Positions 8,472-16,220 of a stretch of DNA of 64,000 nt are shown here, in pieces. A program made the translations under genes and the position numbers. Origin of the DNA: Sphingomonadales bacterium (GTDB lineage: Bacteria; Pseudomonadota; Alphaproteobacteria; Sphingomonadales; Sphingomonadaceae). The number at the start of each line of letters is the position of its first letter. The first letter of the stretch is position 1. The DNA is taken from the NCBI GenBank assembly GCA_028871475.1, contig JAGWMZ010000009.1, positions 62,001 through 126,000 on the forward strand, in the 5' to 3' direction. Under the pieces are notes generated by a model that was given only the letters and a program-made list of their open reading frames with translations, ran no database searches and was not told the origin of the DNA.

Positions 8472-8741
8472 TTATTCAGCCGCTTCGGCCATCGCGTCGA
8501 CCGACACATATTTGCGGCCGAGCTTGCCAGCGTGGAAGCGCACCTTGCCAGCCACGAGCGAGAAGAGGGTGTGGTCCTTGCCCATGCCCACGTTCACGCC
8601 CGGGTACACGCGCGTACCACGCTGGCGAATAATAATGTTGCCGCCGATCACATCCTGACCGCCGAACTTCTTCACGCCGAGGCGTTTGGCTTCCGAATCG
8701 CGACCGTTGCGCGACGAACCGCCTGCTTTCTTATGTGCCAT
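8472..8741 (-). CDS. rpmA: 50S ribosomal protein L27
   Basis: Large-subunit protein near the peptidyl-transferase centre. The 89-residue sequence has the standard [21 protein letters not shown]-terminus and the conserved [20 protein letters not shown] block. Unlike Firmicute L27 there is no cleaved N-terminal extension. It lies 24 bp downstream of rplU in the usual rplU-rpmA pair. Confidence 0.98.
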   Translation of the reverse strand: MAHKKAGGSSRNGRDSEAKRLGVKKFGGQDVIGGNIIIRQRGTRVYPGVNVGMGKDHTLFSLVAGKVRFHAGKLGRKYVSVDAMAEAAE

Positions 8742-8765
8742 GGTTCAAACTCCTCGAAACTGGGC

Positions 8766-9068
8766 TCAGGCAGCCGCGACGGACACGATGCGCAGCAGGG
8801 TGATCTGCTGGCGGTGGCCATTCTTGCGGCGATAGTTGTGGCGACGGCGCTTCTTGAACACGATCACCTTCTCGCTCTTGGCCTGCGCGATGATCTCGGC
8901 CGAAACCGACACGGTCTTGGCGTCGACGACCTGACCATCCTGGCCGGCCAGCAGAACATCACCCAGCACGATCGTCTCGCCAGCTTCACCAGCCAGCTTC
9001 TCGACCGCGATCTTGTCTCCGGCGGCGACGCGATACTGCTTTCCGCCCGTGCGCACGACTGCGAACAT
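8766..9068 (-). CDS. rplU: 50S ribosomal protein L21
   Basis: Large-subunit protein binding 23S rRNA. I start at [14 protein letters not shown] (9068), the family's usual N-terminus, with GGATGGG just upstream, rather than the ATG three codons earlier. The basic segment [18 protein letters not shown] is the conserved rRNA-binding region. First gene of the rplU-rpmA pair, with a good candidate promoter about 120 bp upstream. Confidence 0.97.
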   Translation of the reverse strand: MFAVVRTGGKQYRVAAGDKIAVEKLAGEAGETIVLGDVLLAGQDGQVVDAKTVSVSAEIIAQAKSEKVIVFKKRRRHNYRRKNGHRQQITLLRIVSVAAA

Positions 9069-9194
9069 GTTACCCATCCAATAAATCTAGTGCCTGTCGC
9101 CCCGCTCCTTTGGCTGTCTGGATGAGAACATCCGTCAGGCCGCGGGCGACGCGCCGGCGCCCCACCGACATGGCAGGGTCCGGAAGAAGCGCCG

Positions 9195-9223
9195 CCGTTA
9201 ATCGAACCGGCGGGCCCTGTCAA
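9195..9223 (-). promoter_or_regulatory. Candidate sigma-70 promoter for rplU-rpmA
   Basis: On the minus strand TTGACA (9223-9218) is followed after 17 bp by TAACGG (9200-9195). The -35 is perfect and the -10 is weak, which is common in alphaproteobacteria. It predicts a leader of about 120 bases before rplU. Confidence 0.5.
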
Positions 9224-9366
9224 TCGGCTCGGGGATGATGCCCCGCGAAAAGAGCGCCGCGCAAGACCGGGAAAACCAGCCGATTTCGCCAAAATCCCCC
9301 ATAAAAGGGCGTGCCGCGGGACATGGATGGTCTGGCGCCGGGCGCAAGGCGTGCTATGGCGCGGCC

Positions 9367-9969
9367 ATGGTCAGCCCGCAAGCCCCCCGACACGCCGCCC
9401 CCGCCCTTGGCCCGTGGCGAATCGCTTCGCGCCGATTCGCGGCCCCGCTGGGCGCCGCGGCCCTGCTGCTCACCGGCTGCTCGGCGGGCAATTACCCTTC
9501 GATGCAGCGCTGGCCCACGCCGCAGGGCGAACCACAGGCCGCACAGCAACCCTCGGGCCAAATGGCTGCTCCTGCCCCGCCGCCGCCCGAAGACCCACAC
9601 CTTGCCCGCGGTTGCGATGCACAAGCCGCCGATACTCTGGACGCGGAATTCAGCGCCGCGCTGCCCGGGGTCGAGGCGGCGGTCAGGGATGTGGGCGATG
9701 CCGCGCCCGGCTCGCCCGGCTGGTCAAAGGGCAATATGGCGCTGGCCAGCCTGCAGCAGATCCGTGCGCGCATGGGGCAGGTGCTGGCGCCGGCGATCGA
9801 GGCCTATACCGCCGATACCATCGCGCATGCCCAGGACGATGCGCGCGATGGCGGCCCTGCCCGACGCGAGGCCGGGGCGACACTGGCCGCCTGCCAGGCC
9901 CATGTCAGCGATCTGGCAGCGCGCGAGGATGAGGCGATCGACCGGCTGCACGGGCAACTGCCGGATTAA
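9367..9969 (+). CDS. Predicted lipoprotein of unknown function
   Basis: I do not recognise the family. The start MVSPQAPRHAAP (9367) places a signal peptide with lipobox LLTGC at about residue 38, so the mature protein is lipid-anchored at Cys. A Pro/Gln-rich linker follows (PQGEPQAAQQPSGQMAAPAP), then a helical domain with Cys residues (ARGCDAQAAD, LAACQAHVSDLAAR). This could form a small periplasmic helical bundle. Its stop overlaps the convergent moaE stop by four bases. Confidence 0.65.
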   Translation: MVSPQAPRHAAPALGPWRIASRRFAAPLGAAALLLTGCSAGNYPSMQRWPTPQGEPQAAQQPSGQMAAPAPPPPEDPHLARGCDAQAADTLDAEFSAALPGVEAAVRDVGDAAPGSPGWSKGNMALASLQQIRARMGQVLAPAIEAYTADTIAHAQDDARDGGPARREAGATLAACQAHVSDLAAREDEAIDRLHGQLPD

Positions 9970-10439
9970 TCGCCCCAGCGCGCGTGGTCTGCAACATCCT
10001 GGTCGCGCGGCTCGATCCAGTGCCACTGGCCATCGCGCAACTCGCGCTTCCAGAACCAGCTGTCGCTCTTGAGATGGTCCATGATGTAATCGACCGCCTC
10101 GAAAGCGTCGCGGCGGTGACGCGCTGCGGCAGCGACCAGCACAATGGGCTGCCCCGGCGTCATCACCCCCACCCGGTGCCAGACCAGCAGACCACCCAGT
10201 ACCCAGCGTGACAGAGCACGCTCGGCCAGCGCCTGCATGGCAGGCAAGGTCAGCGGCGCGTAATGCTGAAGTTCCAGCGCCTCGACGCTGCCTGCCTCAA
10301 CACTGCCTGCATCACCGCCGCCACCGCGCACCTGCCCCAGAAAGCTGACAATGCCGCCCGCATCGGGCAGGGCCGAAAAGCTGCCCAATGCGGCGCCGGG
10401 GTCGAAAGCCTCTTCCAGCAGGCGGACATCGGCCAGCAT
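9966..10439 (-). CDS. moaE: Molybdopterin synthase catalytic subunit
   Basis: MoaE transfers sulfur from thiocarboxylated MoaD to precursor Z, giving molybdopterin. Diagnostic segments are GGIVSFLGQVR, LQHYAPLTLPAMQALAERA, WHRVGVMTPGQPIVLVAAAARHR and the active-site Lys region YIMDHLKSDSWFWKRE. The insertion GGGGDAGSVEAGSVEALE near residues 39-56 is a short low-complexity stretch. Last gene of a folB-to-moaE minus-strand run; moaD ends two bases before its start. Confidence 0.95.
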   Translation of the reverse strand: MLADVRLLEEAFDPGAALGSFSALPDAGGIVSFLGQVRGGGGDAGSVEAGSVEALELQHYAPLTLPAMQALAERALSRWVLGGLLVWHRVGVMTPGQPIVLVAAAARHRRDAFEAVDYIMDHLKSDSWFWKRELRDGQWHWIEPRDQDVADHARWGD

Positions 10440-10440
10440 G

Positions 10441-10653
10441 TCAGCCCCCGCTCACCGGCGGCAGGAAGGCAAGCTCATCGCCATCGGCCAACACCAGCCC
10501 CACGGCATCGACCAGCACGCCATTCAGTGCGAGGCGCACGCGCGGGCCCAACACGCCCTCGGGCAGCGCCACGGCGGCCAGCGGCCCGGGTGCCACCACC
10601 AGCGGCCCGCTCAGATCGGCAAGGCGCCCCAGAAACACCAGTCGCGCGCTCAT
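10441..10653 (-). CDS. moaD: Molybdopterin synthase sulfur-carrier subunit
   Basis: Ubiquitin-fold protein of 70 residues ending in the essential Gly-Gly (LPPVSGG), whose C-terminus is adenylated by MoeB and thiocarboxylated. LALNGVLVDAVGLVLADGDELAFLPPVSGG matches the MoaD C-terminal half. It is shorter than most (about 80 residues) in the N-terminal half. Packed directly between moaA and moaE, which supports the assignment. Confidence 0.92.
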   Translation of the reverse strand: MSARLVFLGRLADLSGPLVVAPGPLAAVALPEGVLGPRVRLALNGVLVDAVGLVLADGDELAFLPPVSGG

Positions 10654-10654
10654 C

Positions 10655-11674
10655 CTAGCCCCCGGTCATCGACATATGACGGGCCAGAGCAGGCGCCTCA
10701 CCCGCACCGCGAATCGCGAAATGATGCTTTTCCGGCTTGATCCGCATCGCCTCGTCCAGCGCCTTGTCCAGCATCACTTCAGGGTTGCCAGACCGCAAGG
10801 CCGCGCGCAGATCCACCTGCTCGGCCCCGCCCAGACAGGCGAAGAGCTGACCCGTCGCCGTCACCCGTACCCGGTTGCAGCCATCGCAGAAATTGCCCGT
10901 CAGCGGCGTGATGAAACCCAGCCGACCGCCCGTCTCCGCCACGCGAACATAGCGCGCCGGGCCGCCGCTGCGATGTTGCTCTGGCGTCAGCGTCCAGCGC
11001 TGTTCCAGCCCTGCGCGCAGATCGGAAAGGCGCAGGAACTGATCGTGGCGATCGGCCTCCACCGCGCCCAGCGGCATCACCTCGATCAGCGTGATCTCCA
11101 TCCCCTGCCCGTGCGCCCAGGCGACAAGCTCGGGAATCTCGCCCTCATTCTCGCCTTTCAGCGCCACGGTGTTGAGCTTCACCGCCATGCCCGCCGCGCG
11201 CGCGGCAGCGATGCCTTCGAGCACCTGCTCCAGCGCATCGCGTCGCGCCAGCCGGACAAAGCGCGCCGGGTCCAGCGTATCGAGCGAAATGTTGACGCGG
11301 CGAATGCCCGCCTGCGCCAGATCATCCGCGTGGCTGGCCAGATGGGTGCCATTGGTGGTCAGCGTCAGTTCGTCCAGATCAGACCCCAGATGCCGCCCCA
11401 GTGCGCGCGCCAGTTCCACCATGTCGCGGCGCATCAGCGGCTCGCCCCCCGTCAGGCGGATCTTGCGCACGCCGCGCGCCATGAAGCCGCGCGAAAGGCT
11501 GTACAATTCCTCAAGGCTGAGCACTTCGGACTTGGGCAGGAAGGTCTGCCGCTCGGGCATGCAATAGGTGCAGCGCAGGTCGCAGCGGTCAATCACGCTC
11601 AGCCGCAGATAGGTGATCCTGCGGGCGAAGCGATCGACCAGTGGCGCGGCGGCGGGAAGAGACGAGGAACCCAT
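10655..11674 (-). CDS. moaA: GTP 3',8-cyclase (radical SAM)
   Basis: MoaA converts GTP to 3',8-cyclo-7,8-dihydro-GTP, the first step of molybdenum cofactor synthesis. The N-terminal cluster motif CDLRCTYC binds the SAM-ligating [4Fe-4S]; KIRLTGGEPL is the SAM-binding motif. The C-terminal cluster CDGCNRVRVTATGQLFACLG binds the second [4Fe-4S] near GTP. The C-terminus ends TGG, the Gly-Gly required for catalysis. At 339 residues it is complete. Confidence 0.97.
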   Translation of the reverse strand: MGSSSLPAAAPLVDRFARRITYLRLSVIDRCDLRCTYCMPERQTFLPKSEVLSLEELYSLSRGFMARGVRKIRLTGGEPLMRRDMVELARALGRHLGSDLDELTLTTNGTHLASHADDLAQAGIRRVNISLDTLDPARFVRLARRDALEQVLEGIAAARAAGMAVKLNTVALKGENEGEIPELVAWAHGQGMEITLIEVMPLGAVEADRHDQFLRLSDLRAGLEQRWTLTPEQHRSGGPARYVRVAETGGRLGFITPLTGNFCDGCNRVRVTATGQLFACLGGAEQVDLRAALRSGNPEVMLDKALDEAMRIKPEKHHFAIRGAGEAPALARHMSMTGG

Positions 11675-11679
11675 GCCGC

Positions 11680-12030
11680 TCAGTCTAGCACCTCACCGCC
11701 CGCGCCGCCATCCAGCGCGAGCAATTGTCCCGTCAGCCCCGGCGCCCCCTCGACAAAGGCAATCGCGCGGGCCTGCGCCTGCGGCCCGCCACCGGCCACG
11801 GCATTGATCCGCGCCGGCGCCAGCGCCCTTGCCAAAGCCCCCAGCGCGGCGGCCCGCCATGCACGATGGGTATGATCGGCCTCGGGAAGAACCAGCGTCA
11901 CCACCGGCGCGTTCTCAGCCTCAAGGACCGGCACGACAAGGGCATGGAAATGCGCGGCGGCGGCCAGAGGCGCCTCGGGCAGACCATCAAGACGGATCAC
12001 CCGCGTCCGCCCTTCCGCAACGCTCTCCAC
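11680..12030 (-). CDS. Short Rossmann/SDR-derived protein lacking the catalytic core
   Basis: 116 residues resembling only the C-terminal part of short-chain dehydrogenases: LARALAPARINAVAGGG corresponds to the SDR segment following the active-site Lys, and GLTGQLLALDGG to the usual TGQ-x4-DGG end. No GxxxGxG nucleotide motif and no Ser-Tyr-Lys triad are visible. The frame is intact and has five-base spacing to moaA and four-base spacing to folB, so it is kept as a co-translated gene rather than drifting debris. The role is unknown; a pteridine-related scaffold is only a guess. Confidence 0.65.
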   Translation of the reverse strand: MESVAEGRTRVIRLDGLPEAPLAAAAHFHALVVPVLEAENAPVVTLVLPEADHTHRAWRAAALGALARALAPARINAVAGGGPQAQARAIAFVEGAPGLTGQLLALDGGAGGEVLD

Positions 12031-12034
12031 CGGA

Positions 12035-12406
12035 TCAGCGCCGCTCGCGCGTCAGCGTCATGCCGATCTTCTCGCTGCCCTCGGCAATGGCCAGCTTGAC
12101 GATCTTGACCGTAATCTGCTCCAGCCGATCATCCTGCAGAAACAGCGTCTCGCAAATGTGATCAGCCACCGCCTCGATCAGCGTGAAGTGCAGTCCCTCG
12201 GGCAAGGCCGCACTGGCCGCAAACTTCAGGTCCATGTAATTCTTGGACGCGGAGAGCGGCGTGTCGGGCAGATAGCGATCCGCCGGCTTCAACCTGACCT
12301 GAATGCTGATGCGCAAAGGCTGGGGCTTGCCCGTCTCTTCCGAATAGATGCCGGTAAGAACATCGACTTCGAAATCGGCAACTTCAAGGATCAGGCTGTC
12401 GGCCAC
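12035..12406 (-). CDS. folB: Dihydroneopterin aldolase
   Basis: FolB cleaves 7,8-dihydroneopterin to 6-hydroxymethyl-dihydropterin plus glycolaldehyde in folate synthesis. I start at the GTG of VADSLILEVADFEVDVLTGIY (12406), giving 123 residues, the normal size; the open frame upstream only reads through the repeat element. Conserved features are TGIYSEE and FTLIEAVADHICETLF, the latter holding the substrate-binding Glu. First gene of folB-SDR remnant-moaA-moaD-moaE. There is no clear ribosome-binding site before the GTG. Confidence 0.88.
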   Translation of the reverse strand: MADSLILEVADFEVDVLTGIYSEETGKPQPLRISIQVRLKPADRYLPDTPLSASKNYMDLKFAASAALPEGLHFTLIEAVADHICETLFLQDDRLEQITVKIVKLAIAEGSEKIGMTLTRERR

Positions 12407-12482
12407 GTTGGAATGTCCAGTAAGAGGGAGAAAGGCTGCGATTGGCAGGTTGAAGGACGCGAGTCCAGAAGAAGGAGGTCGG

Positions 12483-12676
12483 TGCGAGGGGGCCCGTTCG
12501 TTGTCGGTGTTGCGCCCTGGGTTCGGCCAAAGCACCAGCATCGCCGCGCCGCAGGCCATAACTCCCGAGACGCGTTGCTTCCAAATCATGCCAGCCGCGC
12601 GGCGATGCTGGCGCGATGGATCGGGTGCCGCCACCCTCTCCAAACGACAGGGAGCGCGAGGGCGATGGCCCTCGCA
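12483..12676. repeat. Family A nested-palindrome element, copy 3
   Basis: The right terminal repeat (12650-12676) is intact and ends 8 bp before the stop of the RlmI-like gene. The left terminal repeat is eroded (only GTGCGAGGG is clear). Inner arms at about 12533-12555 (CCAGCATCGCCGCGCCGCAGG) and 12591-12614 are well preserved and inverted. It separates two same-strand genes (methyltransferase and folB), which suggests a transcription break between them. Confidence 0.8.
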
Positions 12677-12684
12677 CCTCTCCC

Positions 12685-13581
12685 TTAATCCCTTCGCCAC
12701 CTTGCGAAAATCGCCGTGGGCAGAACCCGCCCGCCATCATCCTCACGCACGGCCAGATCGCCATGCTCCACAAAACCGGGGAGATCGGTAAAGGCTTCAT
12801 CGAGCAGGCCGGCGATGGCCAGCGAGGACATGCGCACGGCATAGACGGTCAGGAAGAGGAACCGGCTGTCGGCATCGAGCAGCGCACGGGCATCGCGCAC
12901 GAGGCCAGGCAAATGCTCCTCCAGCCGCCAGATTTCGCCTTCGGGGCCGCGCCCGAATTTGGGCGGGTCCATGATGATGCCGTCGTAGCGCTTGCCACGG
13001 CGCCCCTCGCGCGCGGTGAATTTCTGCGCATCGTCGGTGATCCAGCGGATCGGGCGGCTGTCCATGCCGGAGAGGGCGGCATTGGCCCGCGCCTGTGCCA
13101 CCGATTTCTTGCTGGCATCCACATGGGTCACTGGGCCGAAACGGCTGAGCGCCAGCGTCCCGACCCCAGTATAACCGAAGAGGTTCAGGCAGGAGGCATC
13201 CTTGCGCCCATCCAGCATGGCCCCCATCCAGTCCCACACAGGCGCCATGTCGGGGAAAAAACCAAGATGGCGAAAGGGCGTGCACTGGGCGGTAAAGCGC
13301 ACAGCCTCGTCGCCATTGGGCCATTGCAGCGGCCAGCCATCGACGGGCACGGTCTTGCTATAGGACCAGCGGCCGCCGCCATCCTCGTCCGCGCCGGGCA
13401 CGAATTCGCCATGGGCATCCCAATGGGCCGAGCGGGGCTGCCACAGCGCCTGCGGCTCGGGGCGAATGAAGCGCATGGGGCCGTAACGCTCCAGCTTGCG
13501 CCCCAGGCCTGAATCGACCAGCCCATAATCAGGCCAGCCCTCGCCCAGCATCAACTGGGGCTGGAGGACCAACTGTGCCAT
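12685..13581 (-). CDS. RlmI/RlmK-type SAM-dependent rRNA methyltransferase
   Basis: Class I methyltransferase of the PF10672 group (23S rRNA cytosine-C5 or guanine methylation). SAM-binding segment CLNLFGYTGVGTLALSRFG, acidic motif VTHVDASKKSVAQAR and catalytic IIMDPPKFGRG are all present. At 298 residues it lacks the N-terminal PUA domain of E. coli RlmI, so target and name stay open. Its ATG overlaps the thrC stop (ATGA), implying translational coupling. Confidence 0.82.
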   Translation of the reverse strand: MAQLVLQPQLMLGEGWPDYGLVDSGLGRKLERYGPMRFIRPEPQALWQPRSAHWDAHGEFVPGADEDGGGRWSYSKTVPVDGWPLQWPNGDEAVRFTAQCTPFRHLGFFPDMAPVWDWMGAMLDGRKDASCLNLFGYTGVGTLALSRFGPVTHVDASKKSVAQARANAALSGMDSRPIRWITDDAQKFTAREGRRGKRYDGIIMDPPKFGRGPEGEIWRLEEHLPGLVRDARALLDADSRFLFLTVYAVRMSSLAIAGLLDEAFTDLPGFVEHGDLAVREDDGGRVLPTAIFARWRRD

Positions 13582-14996
13582 CAGGCTTTGGGCGTGGCGC
13601 GCTCGGCCACATAGGCGGCAACGGCGTCATAGTCGCCGGGCAGATCGTCGAGCTTTTCCTCGCGCTCGAACAAGTCACCCACGCGGGCGGGCAGGCCGGG
13701 GCGGTGGCCCGTGGCGCGCTCGACAGCATCGGGGAACTTGGCCGGGTGAGCGGTGGCCAGCGTCACCACCGGCACGGCAGGGTCAATCCCCGCCTCACGC
13801 GCGGCATAAAGGCCGATGGCGGTGTGCGGGTCGAGCAGTTCGCCTGCCGCTTCCCAGCCCCAGCGAATGGCCTCGGCCATCTGGTTGGGGTTGACGCTGG
13901 CGCTGGTGAACAGGGCGGCGGCCCCTTCGCGCTGGGCGTTGGTGAGCTGCATCGCCTTGGTCTTTTCAAAACCGGCCATCTGCTCGGCCAGAGCCAGACC
14001 GTCGCGGCCACCCACGTCGAAGAGCAGGCGTTCAAAGTTCGATGAAACCTGAATGTCCATCGACGGCGCGGCGGTGGGCGTGACGGTGCCCGCCGAATAA
14101 TCGCCATGGGCCAGCGCGCGATGCAGGATGTCGTTCACATTGGTAGCAACGATCAGCTTCTCGATGGGCAGGCCCATCTGCGCCGCGACATAGCCGGCGA
14201 ACACATCACCGAAATTGCCGGTCGGTACGCTGAAGGCCACCTTGCGATGGGGCGCCCCCAGCTGCAGCGCGGCGGCGAAGTAATAGACCACCTGCGCCAT
14301 CAGGCGGGCCCAGTTGATCGAATTGACCGCGCCGATGTTGAAGCGGCTGGTCATGCCCTCATCATTGAACATGCGCTTCACCATGGCCTGCGCATCGTCA
14401 AAGCTGCCGGTGATGGCGATGTTGTGGACGTTGGGCGCCAGCACGGTGGTCATCTGGCGGCGCTGCACGTCGGACACGCGGCCCTTGGGGTGCAGCATGA
14501 AGATGTCGACCTTGGCGCGGCCCGCCACCGCGTCGATCGCCGCACTGCCGGTGTCGCCGCTGGTGGCGCCCACGATGGTCAGGTTCTGGCCAGTCCCGGA
14601 TTCAGACTCGCGCCCCAGGAATTCCTCGAAGAACAGGCCGAGCAGTTGCAGCGCCACATCCTTGAAGGCCAGCGTAGGGCCGTGGAACAGTTCCAGCAGC
14701 CATTGCTGCTCGTCGAACTGCTTGAGCGGAGTGACGGCCTTGTGCGCAAAGCGACCATAGGCGGCGGTGGTCAGTTCGAGCAGGCGCTCGGGGCTAAGGC
14801 AATCGCCGATGAAGGGCTGCATGATCACCTGCGCCAGCCTGGCATAGGGCAGGCCCGCCATGGCGGCGATCTCGTCAGGGCTGAATTTGGGCCACTCGCG
14901 CGGCACATAGAGCCCGCCGTCGCTCGCCAGACCCGCCAGCGTGGCGCCCATGAAATCCAGCGCCTGCGCGCGGCCGCGAGTGGAGATGTAGTCCAT
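13581..14996 (-). CDS. thrC: Threonine synthase
   Basis: PLP enzyme converting O-phosphohomoserine to threonine. The 471-residue length matches the long (gamma/alphaproteobacterial and fungal) class. HGPTLAFKDVALQ carries the PLP-binding Lys, VGATSGDTGSAA is the phosphate-binding loop and FSVPTGNFGDVFAGY is a second conserved block. It overlaps the downstream methyltransferase gene by ATGA. A repeat element lies 75 bp upstream of its start, so thrC is probably not co-transcribed with the cox genes. Confidence 0.97.
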   Translation of the reverse strand: MDYISTRGRAQALDFMGATLAGLASDGGLYVPREWPKFSPDEIAAMAGLPYARLAQVIMQPFIGDCLSPERLLELTTAAYGRFAHKAVTPLKQFDEQQWLLELFHGPTLAFKDVALQLLGLFFEEFLGRESESGTGQNLTIVGATSGDTGSAAIDAVAGRAKVDIFMLHPKGRVSDVQRRQMTTVLAPNVHNIAITGSFDDAQAMVKRMFNDEGMTSRFNIGAVNSINWARLMAQVVYYFAAALQLGAPHRKVAFSVPTGNFGDVFAGYVAAQMGLPIEKLIVATNVNDILHRALAHGDYSAGTVTPTAAPSMDIQVSSNFERLLFDVGGRDGLALAEQMAGFEKTKAMQLTNAQREGAAALFTSASVNPNQMAEAIRWGWEAAGELLDPHTAIGLYAAREAGIDPAVPVVTLATAHPAKFPDAVERATGHRPGLPARVGDLFEREEKLDDLPGDYDAVAAYVAERATPKA

Positions 14997-15070
14997 AGCT
15001 TGACGATTCCTGCCCTCTTTGGGCTGGGCGGTTAGCGGCAGGAGGCCGGGGAAGCAAGGAAGAAGGAGGA

Positions 15071-15272
15071 TGCGGGGGTGTTAGACCCTCGCGCTCCCGG
15101 ATTGTCTGCCGACACTGGGCGGGTGCATGCGCGATGAGGGAAGGCCAACGTCCTGCCGCCGGAGGCAATATTATATTTCTGCGCAGCGGGGCGGACAGCG
15201 CGCTTCGCTGGGGTGCCACAAGGGCATCGCCGGAAGATATTCCGGGGGTGCAGGGGGCGATGGCCCCCTGCA
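15071..15272. repeat. Family B (mosaic) intergenic element, copy 1
   Basis: The left end resembles family A (TGCGGGGG ... ACCCTCGCGCTCCC). The right end is different: TGCAGGGGGC-GATG-GCCCCCTGCA, a perfect 10-bp stem ending one base before the SURF1 stop. Internal stretches CTGCCGCCGGAGGCAAT and CATCGCCGGAAGA recur in the copy at 63.4 kb. It lies between SURF1 and thrC, both on the minus strand. Confidence 0.75.
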
Positions 15273-15273
15273 T

Positions 15274-15846
15274 TCATCCCTTATTCCTCTTCCAAACCGC
15301 AATGGCATAAATCACCAGAGCCGTCGCCGCGAAGAGAAACCACTGCACGGCATAGGAAAAATGGTTATTCGGCAGATCGCGCGGATCCGGCGTGGCATTG
15401 GCCACCAGCCCGCCAAGCGGTGGATCAGCGATGATGCGCAAGGGTTCGCTGGCATCGCCGCCCAGCGCATAGCCGGTCACCACACCGGGTGTCAGAGCGC
15501 GCGGCGCAAGATCACGCGACCACCCCGCCACCACCGTCACGCTGCCGCTGACGGGCACGCAATCGGCCCAATGCGCCCAGCCGGACTGGCCCGAGGCGTT
15601 GCGGCCACCCACTTCATGCTGGCCGCCCCATCGCTCGCAGGTCAGGCGCACCCGGCGGTAATCACCACGCGCGCCCAGCGGTACGCCATCCGACCAATCG
15701 AGCACAGGCTTGGCCATGGCGGCCTGATAGCGCGCGATCATCGCCTCTTTCCACGAAAGGCGATGGAGTTGCCAGATGCCCAGCCCCACCATCAGCGCCA
15801 CGGCGGCCAGAACGATCACTGTTGGCAGCAGCGGAATGCGCTTCAT
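15274..15846 (-). CDS. SURF1-family cytochrome oxidase assembly protein
   Basis: Inner-membrane protein needed for haem a insertion into subunit I of aa3 oxidase. Two terminal membrane helices flank a periplasmic domain: VIVLAAVALMVGLGIWQLHR at residues 9-28 (the GxWQLxR hallmark) and HFSYAVQWFLFAATALVIYA near the end (NHxxYAxQWF hallmark). At 190 residues it is compact compared with many (220-250). Its ATG overlaps the DUF983 stop; last gene of the cox cluster. Confidence 0.93.
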   Translation of the reverse strand: MKRIPLLPTVIVLAAVALMVGLGIWQLHRLSWKEAMIARYQAAMAKPVLDWSDGVPLGARGDYRRVRLTCERWGGQHEVGGRNASGQSGWAHWADCVPVSGSVTVVAGWSRDLAPRALTPGVVTGYALGGDASEPLRIIADPPLGGLVANATPDPRDLPNNHFSYAVQWFLFAATALVIYAIAVWKRNKG

Positions 15847-16220
15847 GGCTCGGCCCGGTGTTCACCGGCATCCCGGCGATATTCTGCGGCCAGCAGCGCT
15901 GCCTTGCCCGCGCGCAAACCCCAGACAATCAGCCCCAGCGTGAAGGGGCCCAGTGTGATGACATAGACCCACCATGGTGGATCGACACTGAGTGCCATCC
16001 AGCCCGCAATGACGCAAGCCAGAGCCCCGATGACGAGCGTGAGGAAGGCAGCCGGCCCATCGCCCACATTGAAGCGGGAAAAATCCAGCCCGCAGCGTTT
16101 GCAGCGCGGGGCGAAGCTGGCCACCCCCGCAAACAAGCCTCTGGCGCCGCATCTTGGGCACAGGCCCAGCGCGGCCGCCGCCATCAGGCCCGGCGGCGAC
16201 CAGCCGGCCTCATCAGTCAA
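15843..16220 (-). CDS. DUF983 membrane protein of the cox cluster
   Basis: Small protein with two CxxC pairs, GLCPRCG and CKRCGLDFSRF, suggesting a zinc ribbon. The conserved DUF983 core NVGDGPAAFLTLVIGALACV is followed by two membrane helices. I use a TTG start (16220) overlapping the ctaE stop because it gives the usual short N-terminus before the first CxxC; ATG at 16184 is the alternative, and the open frame beyond is a shadow of ctaE. The position between ctaE and SURF1 is typical. Presumed oxidase assembly role, mechanism unknown. Confidence 0.85.
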   Translation of the reverse strand: MTDEAGWSPPGLMAAAALGLCPRCGARGLFAGVASFAPRCKRCGLDFSRFNVGDGPAAFLTLVIGALACVIAGWMALSVDPPWWVYVITLGPFTLGLIVWGLRAGKAALLAAEYRRDAGEHRAEP

